Source: Aphanomyces cochlioides (taxonomy: Eukaryota; Oomycota; Saprolegniomycetes; Saprolegniales; Verrucalvaceae). From it: DNA of 63,864 nt. Below the pieces are notes generated by a model. That model did no database searches. It was not told where the DNA came from and worked only from the letters and a program-made list of their open reading frames with translations. The translations under genes and the position numbers were made by a program. The stretch's first letter is position 1. Each line of letters opens with the position of its first letter. Of this stretch, positions 27,187 through 40,199 are shown one piece after another. Location: assembly GCA_019828595.1 (NCBI GenBank), contig JAHQRK010000061.1, forward strand, positions 1-63,864, written 5' to 3'.

Positions 27187-27656
27187 TTCAAAATTACTCT
27201 CGTACTTACGTGTTGCGTTAGAGCTTTAAGTAATAGATCACATTGTTTAATATCGCTTATTGAACTCGTACATCCAATGAGTTGAAACTTTGATACTGGG
27301 TAATACACCTGCTAAGTATTCATGCAACACCCCTTAAGTGATTCATGATACTCGCCGTAGGCCCACTATCAACAGTGGTACTCCATCAAAAAAAGTAGCA
27401 CCATCAGTTGCAATAGTGGTAACCAACGTTACACATTGTCCCCTTACTGTAAAAAGTTGAACTATGGGGAGAGGATTTACTCGTCCAAAGTCAATATGAA
27501 AATACAGTAAAAACACACGTTTTAGCTGTCCCTGGCTGCTCTATGAAAATGTCCGGTATTTCGAGCCAAAAAGGCCCTACTTCGTAACATTCGCATATCG
27601 CGTCGGAATTCGCCTTTCGGAGTCCAAGCCTCTGGCCAGAGTATGGCTTAAAGTGG
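27187..27656 (-). repeat. Partial satellite A unit, opposite orientation, fragment 2
   Basis: The reverse complement matches the satellite A unit from gccactttaagcc (near 476 in the first copy) to the start of the nested 36-bp repeats (near 945). That is 470 bp, with no difference noticed by eye in the stretches compared. The right end, at 27656, abuts Helitron-side sequence. Together with fragment 1 it takes the place where a Helitron gene would encode roughly 150 residues between its N-terminal and middle parts. Near-identity with the array suggests a recent event. Confidence 0.9.
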
Positions 27657-27678
27657 CTAGTCAGACGCTGGATTTTCG

Positions 27679-28617
27679 TCACAGTTGACACATTAAGATT
27701 TCCCCAAGCATTCTTCGTCGTATGCTTGCTTGCGTTTCAGGATCCGTAATGTAGATCTGGGCGTAACTGGCTTGTTCTTCGTCCGCAGGCAACAGTGGTC
27801 CAATCAAATGATGCAAAGCGCCTTGGATTGTATAAGATCTCGGCCCACCGTTGCCGTGAATAATTTCTAGGGTACCAATAGATGTAAAGGCAAAGAGGGC
27901 GTTGTACCGGCGAGTGTTATTGACAAACCCTCTGGTTTTGAACAAAGCAATGTATTCGCGAAACTCGGGTGTGTCAGGCCAGGTAGCAACAGGCAGCACT
28001 CGAGAGCCTCCACCGCAGCAGTCCTTTTCTTCGCCTGGCCAAATCTTCGCTTCGCAATGGCGGCAAATCGAACGCTGCTCAATAGTATGAAGAGGCACCA
28101 ATGATTCATCGAAGTCATCGAAACTGACGCGTGCACTGTTGTGACCACTCTTCTTCTTCGGGCGACCCTTGGGTTTATTCCGGAGATTTAGTCCTTGCTC
28201 GCGAGGAGGTACATCAATCAAATCCACATCCACGTTTAGCGGAGGATCAGCATTTGCCAAGGCAAGTAATTGATTGTCAGTGTTGCAATCCACATTTCCA
28301 TCGGAAATATCTTCTTCCTTGGTTTCTTCTTCACCTCCTTCATTCATACGGTTAGGTTGTAGCGCAGCATAGATCCTTCGATTGTCAACTCTGCGCTCGC
28401 GATCTTCTTGCTCCTGAGCTGCCAGAATCTTGAGATGATGGTCACTTTGAGCGCGATAATGGATTCCGTCTTCTCCCTCCTTGGTTTCCTCTTCGTCGCT
28501 CTTATCCATGTCCGTATGGTGCAAAATGATGGCACCCCGCCCTTGATTCGCAACCTCAGTGTTGTGCTTTTTTTCGCGAGCACGTTTGTTGTATTCCGCC
28601 TTCTTGGATCTTTTCAT
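27679..28617 (-). pseudogene. Helitron protein, N-terminal fragment (312 codons)
   Basis: This is the extreme N-terminus of a Helitron Rep/helicase protein, on the minus strand. The first ATG is at 28615-28617; an upstream in-frame GTG at 28621-28623 is an unlikely eukaryotic start. The product begins MKRSKKAEYNKRAREKKH, a basic stretch typical of these proteins and a possible nuclear signal. An acidic low-complexity region and a basic KGRPKKK patch follow. Next comes the family hallmark: CRHCEAKIW, a paired-Cys segment, RRYNALFAFTSIG, then SYAQIYITDPETQ. The frame ends at 27679, just short of the inserted satellite A fragment, so it is a truncated relic. Satellite B begins 11 bp upstream of the ATG, so the native promoter and the Helitron 5' end are gone. 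The three Helitron fragments look collinear with a single ancestral gene. Confidence 0.8.
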
Positions 28618-28672
28618 AGCCACCTCTTAGATATGCATGTGGCACGTGGGTACCAAAAGTGGAGAAAAAGTG

Positions 28673-28817
28673 GCATCGAGATGCATTTTGTGGGGTATGC
28701 TTGGGACTATCGCGTGTTGATTTCGGACCAAGTTGGTGCTTGGTCGTCCACCACACGAGCATGACACCTTTCAAACATGCCAGACGTGGCGAGTGGGTAT
28801 CTCGATGGGGTCGAGAT
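28673..28817 (+). other. Dyad symmetries within the satellite B unit (representative copy)
   Basis: Three compact inverted repeats occur per unit. GCATC-GA-GATGC is at 28673-28684. GACCAAG and CTTGGTC, separated by 6 nt, are at 28726-28745. ATCTCGA and TCGAGAT, separated by TGGGG, are at 28799-28817 and extend to 8 bp arms in units with the gagata allele. The unit also has CACGTG (28643-28648) followed at once by GGTACC (28649-28654). These elements are retained in nearly all copies. Confidence 0.8.
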
Positions 28818-31800
28818 GTGCATGTGGCACGTGGGTACCAAAAGTGGAGAAAAAGTGGCATCGAGATGCATTTTGTGGGGTATGATTGGGACTCTCGCGT
28901 GTTGATTTCGGACCAAGTTGATGCTTGGTCGTCCACCACACGAGCATGACACCTTTCAAACATGCCAGACGTGGCGAGTGGGTATCTCGATGGGGTCGAG
29001 ATATGCATGTGGCACGTGGGTACCAAAAGTGGAGAAAAAGTGGCATCGAGATGCATTTTGTGGGGTATGCTTGGGACTCTCGCGTGTTGATTTCGGACCA
29101 AGTTGGTGCTTGGTCGTCCACCGCACGAGCATGACACCTTTCAAACATGCCAGACGTGGCGAGTGGGTATCTCGATGGGGTCGAGATATGCATGTGGTAC
29201 GTGGGTACCAAAAGTGGAGAAAAAGTGGCATCGAGATGCATTTTGTGGGGTATGCTTGGGACTCTCGCGTGTTGATTTCGGACCAAGTTGGTGCTTGGTC
29301 GTCCACCGCACGAGCATGACACCTTTCAAACATGCCAGACGTGGCGAGTGGGTATCTCGATGGGGTCGAGATATGCATGTGGCACGTGGGTACCAAAAGT
29401 GGAGAAAAAGTGGCATCGAGATGCAGTTTGTGGGGTATGCTTGGGACTCTCGCGTGTTGATTTCGGACCAAGTTGATGCTTGGTCGTCCACCACACGAGC
29501 ATGACACCTTTCAAACATGCCAGACGTGGCGAGTGGGTATCTCGATGGGGTCGAGATATGCATGTGGCACGTGGGTACCAAAAGTGGAGAAAAAGTGGCA
29601 TCGAGATGCATTTTGTGGGGTATGCTTGGGACGCGTGTTGATTTCGGACCAAGTTGATGCTTGGTCGTCCACCACACGACATGACACCTTTCAAACATGC
29701 CAGACGTGGCGAGTGGGTATCTCGATGGGGTCGAGATATGCATGTGGCACGTGGGTACCAAAAGTGGAGAAAAAGTGGCATCGAGATGCATTTTGTGGGG
29801 TATGCTTGGGACTCTCGCGTGTTGATTTCGGACCAAGTTGGTGCTTGGTCGTCCACCACACGAGCATGACACCTTTCAAACATGCCAGACGTGGCGAGTG
29901 GGTATCTCGATGGGGTCGAGATATGCATGTGGCACGTGGGTACCAAAAGTGGAGAAAAAGTGGCATCGAGATGCATTTTGTGGGGTATGCTTGGGACTCT
30001 CGCGTGTTGATTTCGGACCAAGTTGATGCTTGGTCGTCCACCACACGAGCATGACACCTTTCAAACATGCCAGACGTGGCGAGTGGGTATCTCGATGGGG
30101 TCGAGATATGCATGTGGCACGTGGGTACCAAAAGTGGAGAAAAAGTGGCATCGAGATGCATTTTGTGGGGTATGATTGGGACTATCGCGTGTTGATTTCG
30201 GACCAAGTTGATGCTTGGTCGTCCACCACACGAGCATGACACCTTTCAAACATGCCAGACGTGGCGAGTGGGTATCTCGATGGGGTCGAGATGTGCATGT
30301 GGCACGTGGGTACCAAAAGCGGAGAAAAAGTGGCATCGAGATGCATTTTGTGGGGTATGCTTGGGACTCTCGCGTGTTGATTTCGGACCAAGTTGGTGCT
30401 TGGTCGTCCACCACACGACATGACACCTTTCAAACATGCCAGACGTGGCGAGTGGGTATCTCGATGGGGTCGAGATATGCATGTGGCACGTGGGTACCAA
30501 AAGTGGAGAAAAAGTGGCATCGAGATGCATTTTGTGGGGTATGCTTGGGACTCTCGCGTGTTGATTTCGGACCAAGTTGGTGCTTGGTCGTCCACCACAC
30601 GAGCATGACACCTTTCAAACATGCCAGACGTGGCGAGTGGGTATCTCGATGGGGTCGAGATATGCATGTGGCACGTGGGTACCAAAAGTGGAGAAAAAGT
30701 GGCATCGAGATGCATTTTGTGGGGTATGCTTGGGACTATCGCGTGTTGATTTCGGACCAAGTTGATGCTTGGTCGTCCACCACACGAGCATGACACCTTT
30801 CAAACATGCCAGACGTGGCGAGTGGGTATCTCGATGGGGTCGAGATGTGCATGTGGCACGTGGGTACCAAAAGTGGAGAAAAAGTGGCATCGAGATGCAG
30901 TTTGTGGGGTATGCTTGGGACTCTCGCGTGTTGATTTCGGACCAAGTTGATGCTTGGTCGTCCACCACACGAGCATGACACCTTTCAAACATGCCAGACG
31001 TGGCGAGTGGGTATCTCGATGGGGTCGAGATATGCATGTGGCACGTGGGTACCAAAAGTGGAGAAAAAGTGGCATCGAGATGCATTTTGTGGGGTATGAT
31101 TGGGACTATCGCGTGTTGATTTCGGACCAAGTTGATGCTTGGTCGTCCACCACACGAGCATGACACCTTTCAAACATGCCAGACGTGGCGAGTGGGTATC
31201 TCGATGGGGTCGAGATGTGCATGTGGCACGTGGGTACCAAAAGTGGAGAAAAAGTGGCATCGAGATGCATTTTGTGGGGTATGCTTGGGACTATCGCGTG
31301 TTGATTTCGGACCAAGTTGATGCTTGGTCGTCCACCACACGAGCATGACACCTTTCAAACATGCCAGACGTGGCGAGTGGGTATCTCGATGGGGTCGAGA
31401 TATGCATGTGGCACGTGGGTACCAAAAGTGGAGAAAAAGTGGCATCGAGATGCATTTTGTGGGGTATGATTGGGACTATCGCGTGTTGATTTCGGACCAA
31501 GTTGATGCTTGGTCGTCCACCACACGAGCATGACACCTTTCAAACATGCCAGACGTGGCGAGTGGGTATCTCGATGGGGTCGAGATGTGCATGTGGCACG
31601 TGGGTACCAAAAGTGGAGAAAAAGTGGCATCGAGATGCAGTTTGTGGGGTATGCTTGGGACTCTCGCGTGTTGATTTCGGACCAAGTTGATGCTTGGTCG
31701 TCCACCACACGAGCATGACACCTTTCAAACATGCCAGACGTGGCGAGTGGGTATCTCGATGGGGTCGAGATGTGCATGTGGCACGTGGGTACCAAAAGCG

Positions 31801-34800
31801 GAGAAAAAGTGGCATCGAGATGCAGTTTGTGGGGTATGCTTGGGACTCTCGCGTGTTGATTTCGGACCAAGTTGGTGCTTGGTCGTCCACCACACGAGCA
31901 TGACACCTTTCAAACATGCCAGACGTGGCGAGTGGGTATCTCGATGGGGTCGAGATGTGCATGTGGCACGTGGGTACCAAAAGTGGAGAAAAAGTGGCAT
32001 CGAGATGCAGTTTGTGGGGTATGCTTGGGACTATCGCGTGTTGATTTCGGACCAAGTTGATGCTTGGTCGTCCACCACACGAGCATGACACCTTTCAAAC
32101 ATGCCAGACGTGGCGAGTGGGTATCTCGATGGGGTCGAGATGTGCATGTGGCACGTGGGTACCAAAAGCGGAGAAAAAGTGGCATCGAGATGCATTTTGT
32201 GGGGTATGCTTGGGACTCTCGCGTGTTGATTTCGGACCAAGTTGGTGCTTGGTCGTCCACCACACGAGCATGACACCTTTCAAACATGCCAGACGTGGCG
32301 AGTGGGTATCTCGATGGGGTCGAGATGTGCATGTGGCACGTGGGTACCAAAAGTGGAGAAAAAGTGGCATCGAGATGCATTTTGTGGGGTATGCTTGGGA
32401 CTCTCGCGTGTTGATTTCGGACCAAGTTGATGCTTGGTCGTCCACCACACGAGCATGACACCTTTCAAACATGCCAGACGTGGCGAGTGGGTATCTCGAT
32501 GGGGTCGAGATGTGCATGTGGCACGTGGGTACCAAAAGCGGAGAAAAAGTGGCATCGAGATGCATTTTGTGGGGTATGCTTGGGACTCTCGCGTGTTGAT
32601 TTCGGACCAAGTTGGTGCTTGGTCGTCCACCACACGAGCATGACACCTTTCAAACATGCCAGACGTGGCGAGTGGGTATCTCGATGGGGTCGAGATGTGC
32701 ATGTGGCACGTGGGTACCAAAAGTGGAGAAAAAGTGGCATCGAGATGCATTTTGTGGGGTATGCTTGGGACTCTCGCGTGTTGATTTCGGACCAAGTTGA
32801 TGCTTGGTCGTCCACCACACGAGCATGACACCTTTCAAACATGCCAGACGTGGCGAGTGGGTATCTCGATGGGGTTGAGATATGCATGTGGCACGTGGGT
32901 ACCAAAAGTGGAGAAAAAGTGGCATCGAGATGCATTTTGTGGGGTATGCTTGGGACTATCGCGTGTTGATTTCGGACCAAGTTGATGCTTGGTCGTCCAC
33001 CACACGAGCATGACACCTTTCAAACATGCCAGACGTGGCGAGTGGGTATCTCGATGGGGTCGAGATGTGCATGTGGCACGTGGGTACCAAAAGTGGAGAA
33101 AAAGTGGCATCGAGATGCATTTTGTGGGGTATGCTTGGGACTATCGCGTGTTGATTTCGGACCAAGTTGATGCTTGGTCGTCCACCACACGAGCATGACA
33201 CCTTTCAAACATGCCAGACGTGGCGAGTGGGTATCTCGATGGGGTCGAGATGTGCATGTGGCACGTGGGTACCAAAAGCGGAGAAAAAGTGGCATCGAGA
33301 TGCAGTTTGTGGGGTATGCTTGGGACTCTCGCGTGTTGATTTCGGACCAAGTTGGTGCTTGGTCGTCCACCACACGAGCATGACACCTTTCAAACATGCC
33401 AGACGTGGCGAGTGGGTATCTCGATGGGGTCGAGATATGCATGTGGCACGTGGGTACCAAAAGTGGAGAAAAAGTGGCATCGAGATGCAGTTTGTGGGGT
33501 ATGCTTGGGACTATCGCGTGTTGATTTCGGACCAAGTTGATGCTTGGTCGTCCACCACACGAGCATGACACCTTTCAAACATGCCAGACGTGGCGAGTGG
33601 GTATCTCGATGGGGTCGAGATGTGCATGTGGCACGTGGGTACCAAAAGTGGAGAAAAAGTGGCATCGAGATGCATTTTGTGGGGTATGCTTGGGACTCTC
33701 GCGTGTTGATTTCGGACCAAGTTGATGCTTGGTCGTCCACCACACGAGCATGACACCTTTCAAACATGCCAGACGTGGCGAGTGGGTATCTCGATGGGGT
33801 CGAGATGTGCATGTGGCACGTGGGTACCAAAAGTGGAGAAAAAGTGGCATCGAGATGCATTTTGTGGGGTATGCTTGGGACTATCGCGTGTTGATTTCGG
33901 ACCAAGTTGATGCTTGGTCGTCCACCACACGAGCATGACACCTTTCAAACATGCCAGACGTGGCGAGTGGGTATCTCGATGGGGTCGAGATGTGCATGTG
34001 GCACGTGGGTACCAAATGCGGAGAAAAAGTGGCATCGAGATGCAGTTTGTGGGGTATGCTTGGGACTATCGCGTGTTGATTTCGGACCAAGTTGGTGCTT
34101 GGTCGTCCACCACACGAGCATGACACCTTTCAAACATGCCAGACGTGGCGAGTGGGTATCTCGATGGGGTCGAGATGTGCATGTGGCACGTGGGTACCAA
34201 AAGTGGAGAAAAAGTGGCATCGAGATGCATTTTGTGGGGTATGCTTGGGACTATCGCGTGTTGATTTCGGACCAAGTTGATGCTTGGTCGTCCACCACAC
34301 GAGCATGACACCTTTCAAACATGCCAGACGTGGCGAGTGGGTATCTCGATGGGGTCGAGATGTGCATGTGGCACGTGGGTACCAAAAGCGGAGAAAAAGT
34401 GGCATCGAGATGCAGTTTGTGGGGTATGCTTGGGACTATCGCGTGTTGATTTCGGACCAAGTTGGTGCTTGGTCGTCCACCACACGAGCATGACACCTTT
34501 CAAACATGCCAGACGTGGCGAGTGGGTATCTCGATGGGGTCGAGATGTGCATGTGGCACGTGGGTACCAAAAGTGGAGAAAAAGTGGCATCGAGATGCAT
34601 TTTGTGGGGTATGCTTGGGACTATCGCGTGTTGATTTCGGACCAAGTTGATGCTTGGTCGTCCACCACACGAGCATGACACCTTTCAAACATGCCAGACG
34701 TGGCGAGTGGGTATCTCGATGGGGTCGAGATGTGCATGTGGCACGTGGGTACCAAAAGTGGAGAAAAAGTGGCATCGAGATGCATTTTGTGGGGTATGCT

Positions 34801-37800
34801 TGGGACTATCGCGTGTTGATTTCGGACCAAGTTGATGCTTGGTCGTCCACCACACGAGCATGACACCTTTCAAACATGCCAGACGTGGCGAGTGGGTATC
34901 TCGATGGGGTCGAGATGTGCATGTGGCACGTGGGTACCAAAAGCGGAGAAAAAGTGGCATCGAGATGCAGTTTGTGGGGTATGCTTGGGACTATCGCGTG
35001 TTGATTTCGGACCAAGTTGGTGCTTGGTCGTCCACCACACGAGCATGACACCTTTCAACCATGCCAGACGTGGCGAGTGGGTATCTCGATGGGGTCGAGA
35101 TGTGCATGTGGCACGTGGGTACCAAAAGCGGAGAAAAAGTGGCATCGAGATGCATTTTGTTGGGTATGCTTGGGACTATCGCGTGTTGATTTCGGACCAA
35201 GTTGGTGCTTGGTCGTCCACCACACGAGCATGACACCTTTCAAACATGCCAGACGTGGCGAGTGGGTATCTCGATGGGGTCGAGATGTGCATGTGGCACG
35301 TGGGTACCAAAAGTGGAGAAAAAGTGGCATCGAGATGCAGTTTGTGGGGTATGCTTGGGACTATCGCGTGTTGATTTCGGACCAAGTTGATGCTTGGTCG
35401 TCCACCACACGAGCATGACACCTTTCAAACATGCCAGACGTGGCGAGTGGGTATCTCGATGGGGTCGAGATGTGCATGTGGCACGTGGGTACCAAAAGTG
35501 GAGAAAAAGTGGCATCGAGATGCATTTTGTGGGGTATGCTTGGGACTATCGCGTGTTGATTTCGGACCAAGTTGGTGCTTGGTCGTCCACCACACGAGCA
35601 TGACACCTTTCAAACATGCCAGACGTGGCGAGTGGGTATCTCGATGGGGTCGAGATGTGCATGTGGCACGTGGGTACCAAAAGCGGAGAAAAAGTGGCAT
35701 CGAGATGCAGTTTGTGGGGTATGCTTGGGACTCTCGCGTGTTGATTTCGGACCAAGTTGATGCTTGGTCGTCCACCACACGAGCATGACACCTTTCAAAC
35801 ATGCCAGACGTGGCGAGTGGGTATCTCGATGGGGTCGAGATGTGCATGTGGCACGTGGGTACCAAAAGTGGAGAAAAAGTGGCATCGAGATGCATTTTGT
35901 GGGGTATGCTTGGGACTCTCGCGTGTTGATTTCGGACCAAGTTGATGCTTGGTCGTCCACCACACGAGCATGACACCTTTCAAACATGCCAGACGTGGCG
36001 AGTGGGTATCTCGATGGGGTCGAGATGTGCATGTGGCACGTGGGTACCAAAAGTGGAGAAAAAGTGGCATCGAGATGCATTTTGTGGGGTATGCTTGGGA
36101 CTCTCGCGTGTTGATTTCGGACCAAGTTGGTGCTTGGTCGTCCACCACACGAGCATGACACCTTTCAAACATGCCAGACGTGGCGAGTGGGTATCTCGAT
36201 GGGGTCGAGATGTGCATGTGGCACGTGGGTACCAAAAGTGGAGAAAAAGTGGCATCGAGATGCATTTTGTGGGGTATGCTTGGGACTCTCGCGTGTTGAT
36301 TTCGGACCAAGTTGATGCTTGGTCGTCCACCACACGAGCATGACACCTTTCAAACATGCCAGACGTGGCGAGTGGGTATCTCGATGGGGTCGAGATGTGC
36401 ATGTGGCACGTGGGTACCAAAAGTGGAGAAAAAGTGGCATCGAGATGCAGTTTGTGGGGTATGCTTGGGACTATCGCGTGTTGATTTCGGACCAAGTTGG
36501 TGCTTGGTCGTCCACCACACGAGCATGACACCTTTCAAACATGCCAGACGTGGCGAGTGGGTGGGTATCTCGATGGGGTCGAGATGTGCATGTGGCACGT
36601 GGGTACCAAAAGCGGAGAAAAAGTGGCATCGAGATGCAGTTTGTGGGGTATGCTTGGGACTCTCGCGTGTTGATTTCGGACCAAGTTGGTGCTTGGTCGT
36701 CCACCACACGAGCATGACACCTTTCAAACATGCCAGACGTGGCGAGTGGGTATCTCGATGGGGTCGAGATGTGCATGTGGCACGTGGGTACCAAAAGTGG
36801 AGGAAAAGTGGCATCGAGATGCATTTTGTGGGGTATGCTTGGGACTCTCGCGTGTTGATTTCGGACCAAGTTGATGCTTGGTCGTCCACCACACGAGCAT
36901 GACACCTTTCAAACATGCCAGACGTGGCGAGTGGGTATCTCGATGGGGTCGAGATGTGCATGTGGCACGTGGGTACCAAAAGTGGAGAAAAAGTGGCATC
37001 GAGATGCATTTTGTGGGGTATGCTTGGGACTCTCGCGTGTTGATTTCGGACCAAGTTGATGCTTGGTCGTCCACCACACGAGCATGACACCTTTCAAACA
37101 TGCCAGACGTGGCGAGTGGGTATCTCGATGGGGTCGAGATGTGCATGTGGCACGTGGGTACCAAAAGTGGAGAAAAAGTGGCATCGAGATGCATTTTGTG
37201 GGGTATGCTTGGGACTCTCGCGTGTTGATTTCGGACCAAGTTGGTGCTTGGTCGTCCACCACACGAGCATGACACCTTTCAAACATGCCAGACGTGGCGA
37301 GTGGGTATCTCGATGGGGTCGAGATGTGCATGTGGCACGTGGGTACCAAAAGTGGAGAAAAAGTGGCATCGAGATGCATTTTGTGGGGTATGCTTGGGAC
37401 TCTCGCGTGTTGATTTCGGACCAAGTTGATGCTTGGTCGTCCACCACACGAGCATGACACCTTTCAAACATGCCAGACGTGGCGAGTGGGTATCTCGATG
37501 GGGTCGAGATATGCATGTGGCACGTGGGTACCAAAAGTGGAGAAAAAGTGGCATCGAGATGCAGTTTGTGGGGTATGCTTGGGACTCTCGCGTGTTGATT
37601 TCGGACCAAGTTGATGCTTGGTCGTCCACCACACGAGCATGACACCTTTCAAACATGCCAGACGTGGCGAGTGGGTATCTCGATGGGGTCGAGATGTGCA
37701 TGTGGCACGTGGGTACCAAAAGTGGAGAAAAAGTGGCATCGAGATGCATTTTGTGGGGTATGCTTGGGACTCTCGCGTGTTGATTTCGGACCAAGTTGGT

Positions 37801-40199
37801 GCTTGGTCGTCCACCACACGAGCATGACACCTTTCAAACATGCCAGACGTGGCGAGTGGGTATCTCGATGGGGTCGAGATGTGCATGTGGCACGTGGGTA
37901 CCAAAAGTGGAGAAAAAGTGGCATCGAGATGCATTTTGTGGGGTATGCTTGGGACTCTCGCGTGTTGATTTCGGACCAAGTTGATGCTTGGTCGTCCACC
38001 ACACGAGCATGACACCTTTCAAACATGCCAGACGTGGCGAGTGGGTATCTCGATGGGGTCGAGATGTGCATGTGGCACGTGGGTACCAAAAGTGGAGAAA
38101 AAGTGGCATCGAGATGCATTTTGTGGGGTATGCTTGGGACTCTCGCGTGTTGATTTCGGACCAAGTTGATGCTTGGTCGTCCACCACACGAGCATGACAC
38201 CTTTCAAACATGCCAGACGTGGCGAGTGGGTATCTCGATGGGGTCGAGATGTGCATGTGGCACGTGGGTACCAAAAGTGGAGAAAAAGTGGCATCGAGAT
38301 GCATTTTGTTGGGTATGCTTGGGACTATCGCGTGTTGATTTCGGACCAAGTTGATGCTTGGTCGTCCACCACACGAGCATGACACCTTTCAAACATGCCA
38401 GACGTGGCGAGTGGGTATCTCGATGGGGTCGAGATGTGCATGTGGCACGTGGGTACCAAAAGCGGAGAAAAAGTGGCATCGAGATGCAGTTTGTGGGGTA
38501 TGCTTGGGACTCTCGCGTGTTGATTTCGGACCAAGTTGGTGCTTGGTCGTCCACCACACGAGCATGACACCTTTCAAACATGCCAGACGTGGCGAGTGGG
38601 TATCTCGATGGGGTCGAGATGTGCATGTGGCACGTGGGTACCAAAAGCGGAGAAAAAGTGGCATCGAGATGCATTTTGTGGGGTATGCTTGGGACTCTCG
38701 CGTGTTGATTTCGGACCAAGTTGATGCTTGGTCGTCCACCACACGAGCATGACACCTTTCAAACATGCCAGACGTGGCGAGTGGGTATCTCGATGGGGTC
38801 GAGATGTGCATGTGGCACGTGGGTACCAAAAGTGGAGAAAAAGTGGCATCGAGATGCATTTTGTGGGGTATGCTTGGGACTCTCGCGTGTTGATTTCGGA
38901 CCAAGTTGGTGCTTGGTCGTCCACCACACGAGCATGACACCTTTCAAACATGCCAGACGTGGCGAGTGGGTATCTCGATGGGGTCGAGATGTGCATGTGG
39001 CACGTGGGTACCAAAAGCGGTGAAAAAGTGGCATCGAGTGCAGTTTGTGGGGTATGCTTGGGACTCTCGCGTGTTGATTTCGGACCAAGTTGGTGCTTGG
39101 TCGTCCACCACACGAGCATGACACCTTTCAAACATGCCAGACGTGGCGAGTGGGTATCTCGATGGGGTCGAGATGTGCATGTGGCACGTGGGTACCAAAA
39201 GTGGAGAAAAAGTGGCATCGAGATGCATTTTGTGGGGTATGCTTGGGACTATCGCGTGTTGATTTCGGACCAAGTTGATGCTTGGTCGTCCACCACACGA
39301 GCATGACACCTTTCAAACATGCCAGACGTGGCGAGTGGGTATCTCGATGGGGTCGAGATATGCATGTGGCACGTGGGTACCAAAAGCGGAGAAAAAGTGG
39401 CATCGAGATGCATTTTGTGGGGTATGCTTGGGACTATCGCGTGTTGATTTCGGACCAAGTTGGTGCTTGGTCGTCCACCACACGAGCATGACACCTTTCA
39501 AACATGCCAGACGTGGCGAGTGGGTATCTCGATGGGGTCGAGATATGCATGTGGCACGTGGGTACCAAACGTGGAGAAAAAGTGGCATCGAGATGCATTT
39601 TGTGGGGTATGCTTGGGACTATCGCGTGTTGATTTCGGACCAAGTTGATGCTTGGTCGTCCACCACACGAGCATGACACCTTTCAAACATGCCAGACGTG
39701 GCGAGTGGGTATCTCGATGGGGTCGAGATGTGCATGTGGCACGTGGGTACCAAAAGTGGAGAAAAAGTGGCATCGAGATGCATTTTGTGGGGTATGCTTG
39801 GGACTCTCGCGTGTTGATTTCGGACCAAGTTGATGCTTGGTCGTCCACCACACGAGCATGACACCTTTCAAACATGCCAGACGTGGCGAGTGGGTATCTC
39901 GATGGGGTCGAGATGTGCATGTGGCACGTGGGTACCAAAAGTGGAGAAAAAGTGGCATCGAGATGCATTTTGTGGGGTATGCTTGGGACTCTCGCGTGTT
40001 GATTTCGGACCAAGTTGGTGCTTGGTCGTCCACCACACGAGCATGACACCTTTCAAACATGCCAGACGTGGCGAGTGGGTATCTCGATGGGGTCGAGATA
40101 TGCATGTGGCACGTGGGTACCAAAAGTGGAGAAAAAGTGGCATCGAGATGCATTTTGTGGGGTATGCTTGGGACTCTCGCGTGTTGATTTCGGACCAAG

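Larger units (their letters stand above)
25454..28628. mobile_element. Rearranged Helitron relic between the two satellites
   Basis: Three coding pieces of one Helitron-type gene lie here. The N-terminal piece (minus, 27679-28617) and middle piece (minus, 26411-26980) are interrupted by satellite A fragments. The Rep core (plus, 25531-26408) is flipped. The SF1B-type helicase part and both element termini are absent from the window. Helitrons transpose by rolling-circle replication using an HUH nuclease. This copy cannot encode one. Its ends are set by satellite A at 25453 and satellite B at 28629, not by recognisable Helitron termini. Confidence 0.85.

Noticed and set aside
25454..28628. Helitron pieces as exons of one spliced gene
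   Set aside because: The Rep core is on the opposite strand, and the gap between the other two pieces is satellite sequence, not an intron with splice sites.
28408..28764. Plus-strand 118-codon open frame across the Helitron start and satellite B
   Set aside because: It is antisense to the recognisable Helitron N-terminus and runs into satellite sequence.
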